Below are positions 62,490-64,000 of a stretch of DNA of 64,000 nucleotides, piece after piece. The stretch is from Episyrphus balteatus. Its lineage: Eukaryota > Arthropoda > Insecta > Diptera > Syrphidae. Under the pieces are notes generated by a model that was given only the letters and a program-made list of their open reading frames with translations, was not told where the DNA came from and made no database searches. The translations under genes were made by a program, and so were the position numbers. Position 1 is the first letter of the stretch, and the number at the start of each line of letters is the position of its first letter. The DNA lies in the NCBI RefSeq assembly GCF_945859705.1, contig NC_079136.1:110566028-110630027 (forward strand), read 5' to 3'.

Positions 62490-63099
62490 TCAATCACTCC
62501 GCTTAAAAATAAAAATAATTTTCATTATTTTTTTCACTTTGAAAAATTATATATTAGCTTCAGGCCCCAAAAATGTTACTTGAATAATCTAAGCGACCAA
62601 CACATAATACATCGGGGGCCCAAAAAAAAAGTAGGGTGTATACGTCCTTTTAACTTGTCAAAAAAATTTAGTCTTGCCCCGAGGCTCCAGCAAACCAACG
62701 TTCGCATCTGCCACCACCAGGAACAAAATCCAACTCGTTTTCAACTCCAGTTCAAGTGCCCACGATAGCTTAACTTGACGATGAATTATTGCCAAATTTG
62801 GTACCGTCCAGATCAGTATAACTTTCAATAGAAAACAAATAAAAATAAACCGATATTAGACATTGATATTGCATTTTACTTGTGTCACCTCTTTTTTTTT
62901 AAATAACGACGGAAAGCGTGAAACGAATGGAAGGGTTTTTTTTAAATGTTTTTTGTCTAGGTTTAAGGATTAAGGTTCAAGCAATTAAGATTATTTCATT
63001 AGAAGTACTTTGTCCTAAACTTTGAGTTTTTAGTTGATTTTGTGTGAAAGTGTTGAAAGAAATAACTTGATTTAAAAAAAGAAGTGATAAGTATAAGAA
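62490..63099. other. Unrecognised sequence
   Basis: A less AT-rich patch lies at 62600-62790. No gene or element edge is supported. Confidence 0.4.
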
Positions 63100-63765
63100 A
63101 AAAAAAAGAGTGTGTGTACACATGTACACGCGACTGAAGTTATACTTCTCACTCAGTATATTAAATGAAAATACAGTACACCGCAGTACAGTGTAATTTT
63201 TTAACAATCTCAGCTTTTGGTGATCTTAGCAAATTTTTGATGCTAACTCCGTACCTTAAATCAAGACAATCTGACATCCCTGACGTACCAATTTACGGGG
63301 CTAATTTTTTGAGAAAAAAAAATTAAATTGTATCTACGATTGATCGTAGGTTTAGTTTTATTATATGTTGCTTTCTTTTCCATTTATTTATGAGTATTTA
63401 AATTTTTGTTTTTTTTTTTTTGTGGCAACTTGCCACACGCAACTTGCCACATACAATTTGCCACATTTTGGATACTGAATGCCACATGCCTCGTGCTACT
63501 TGCCACATGTACTTGCACCATGTTTCATGCCACATGCAACTTGTGACAAGAAACATCCAACTTGCCACGTGTTGTGTGTGTTTTTTTACCGTACTGCGGC
63601 GTACTGCATTTTTAAATACTAAAGTACTACCAACTCTAAAGGTGAAACGACAGCCCTGCTGCTCAACTGTCTTGGAGATGGCGATCGCGTCATAATCCCT
63701 TTGACATTCTTGTCAAAAAACAAATTTTCATACCCACCGTCCCATAAGAAGTATAACTTCAAAAA
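63100..63765 (-). mobile_element. Family A Helentron-like element, copy 3
   Basis: Inverted copy: A-run, hairpin GTGTAC-ACAT-GTACAC (about 63114-63129), GAAGTTATACTTCT (63136-63149), a non-coding body with AAGACAATCTGACATCCCTG, a shortened minisatellite (about 63421-63560), the CGTACTGCGGCGTACTGCAT block, and AGAAGTATAACTTC (63747-63760). At about 666 bp it is shorter than copy 1, mainly through a smaller minisatellite and a block of about 50 bp missing from the body. Frames of 91 and 65 codons across it are repeat artefacts. Confidence 0.85.
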
Positions 63766-64000
63766 GAAATTTGTTCTCAATACAAAAACCATTGTTTCAA
63801 ATAAAAGAAGAATCACAAATAAAAGACAAAAATTACCTTCTTATATCCTATAAGACGAACGTTAGTTTTCGAAAGTTTATTGAAATATATCAGAAAACTG
63901 TATTCTCTGAGTTAGCAGTCAAGTAGGCATCAAATTAGGTATCTCTAGAATGAACCTATTATTTTAATCTTCAATTTGCCTTTGACTGATGTCTCTATCT
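63766..64000. other. Unrecognised right-edge sequence
   Basis: Nothing recognisable before the window ends. Confidence 0.4.

Overview
No confident host protein-coding gene, rRNA or CRISPR array is visible in this window. It reads as a strongly AT-rich insect intergenic or intronic stretch, most likely dipteran. The grounds are Helentron-associated elements of the DINE-1/mini-me kind carrying GTCT-type microsatellites, the short arthropod family bounded by AACCGACTTCC/GGAAGTCGGTT, an LTR element primed by tRNA-Lys, and many MITEs. The host assignment is inference; no host gene was found to anchor it. The long open frames at 46.8-49.0 kb are only a CAGA tetranucleotide repeat read on both strands.

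Layout. 0-1 kb: 5' LTR and leader of a minus-strand LTR retrotransposon that runs off the left edge. 1.4-2.2 kb: first copy of family A, a Helentron-like element with sub-terminal inverted repeats, a 14-bp central minisatellite and a terminal hairpin. 2.2-11.4 kb: mostly unrecognised sequence with a family D fragment, a tRNA-like SINE and a 117-bp MITE (family E). 11.4-20.2 kb: foldback F, TIR element G with a 3-bp duplication, foldback H interrupted by a family D copy, and a longer E copy. 23.6-25.5 kb: a hAT-like element with a perfect 8-bp duplication. 25.9-27.7 kb: second copy of A, with a 1-kb hAT-like MITE inserted in its minisatellite. 30.4-31.1 kb: a TTAA-flanked element. 31.7-32.2 kb: D and the 3' end of a LINE-like family J.

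40.5-49.7 kb is the densest repeat cluster. Two inverted arms each carry the C-terminal end of a LINE ORF. One arm holds a 498-bp family C MITE at a site still empty in the other arm. At 45.0-49.07 kb a C element sits inside another C element, and the inner one contains a family B Helentron-like element with 447 uninterrupted CAGA units. 53.4-58.5 kb has a second J copy, a second tRNA-like SINE and a second B copy whose microsatellite is only about 56 bp. 60.3-62.5 kb holds a C-run/GTTCC-rich repeat block with a permuted inverted repeat, then a clean 178-bp inverted repeat. 63.1-63.8 kb is the third A copy.

There is no gene pathway to describe. What the window does offer is internal evidence on how its repeats move: paired copies, empty sites and target-site duplications that support several insertion boundaries without outside data. 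The sequence between repeats (notably 4.0-5.4, 9.6-10.7, 29.1-29.9, 33.5-34.1, 35.8-37.3 and 54.9-56.3 kb) is more complex and less AT-rich and could hold host regulatory DNA or small exons, but nothing here proves it. All boundaries were read by eye; those without a duplication or paired copy are good to about 10-30 bases.
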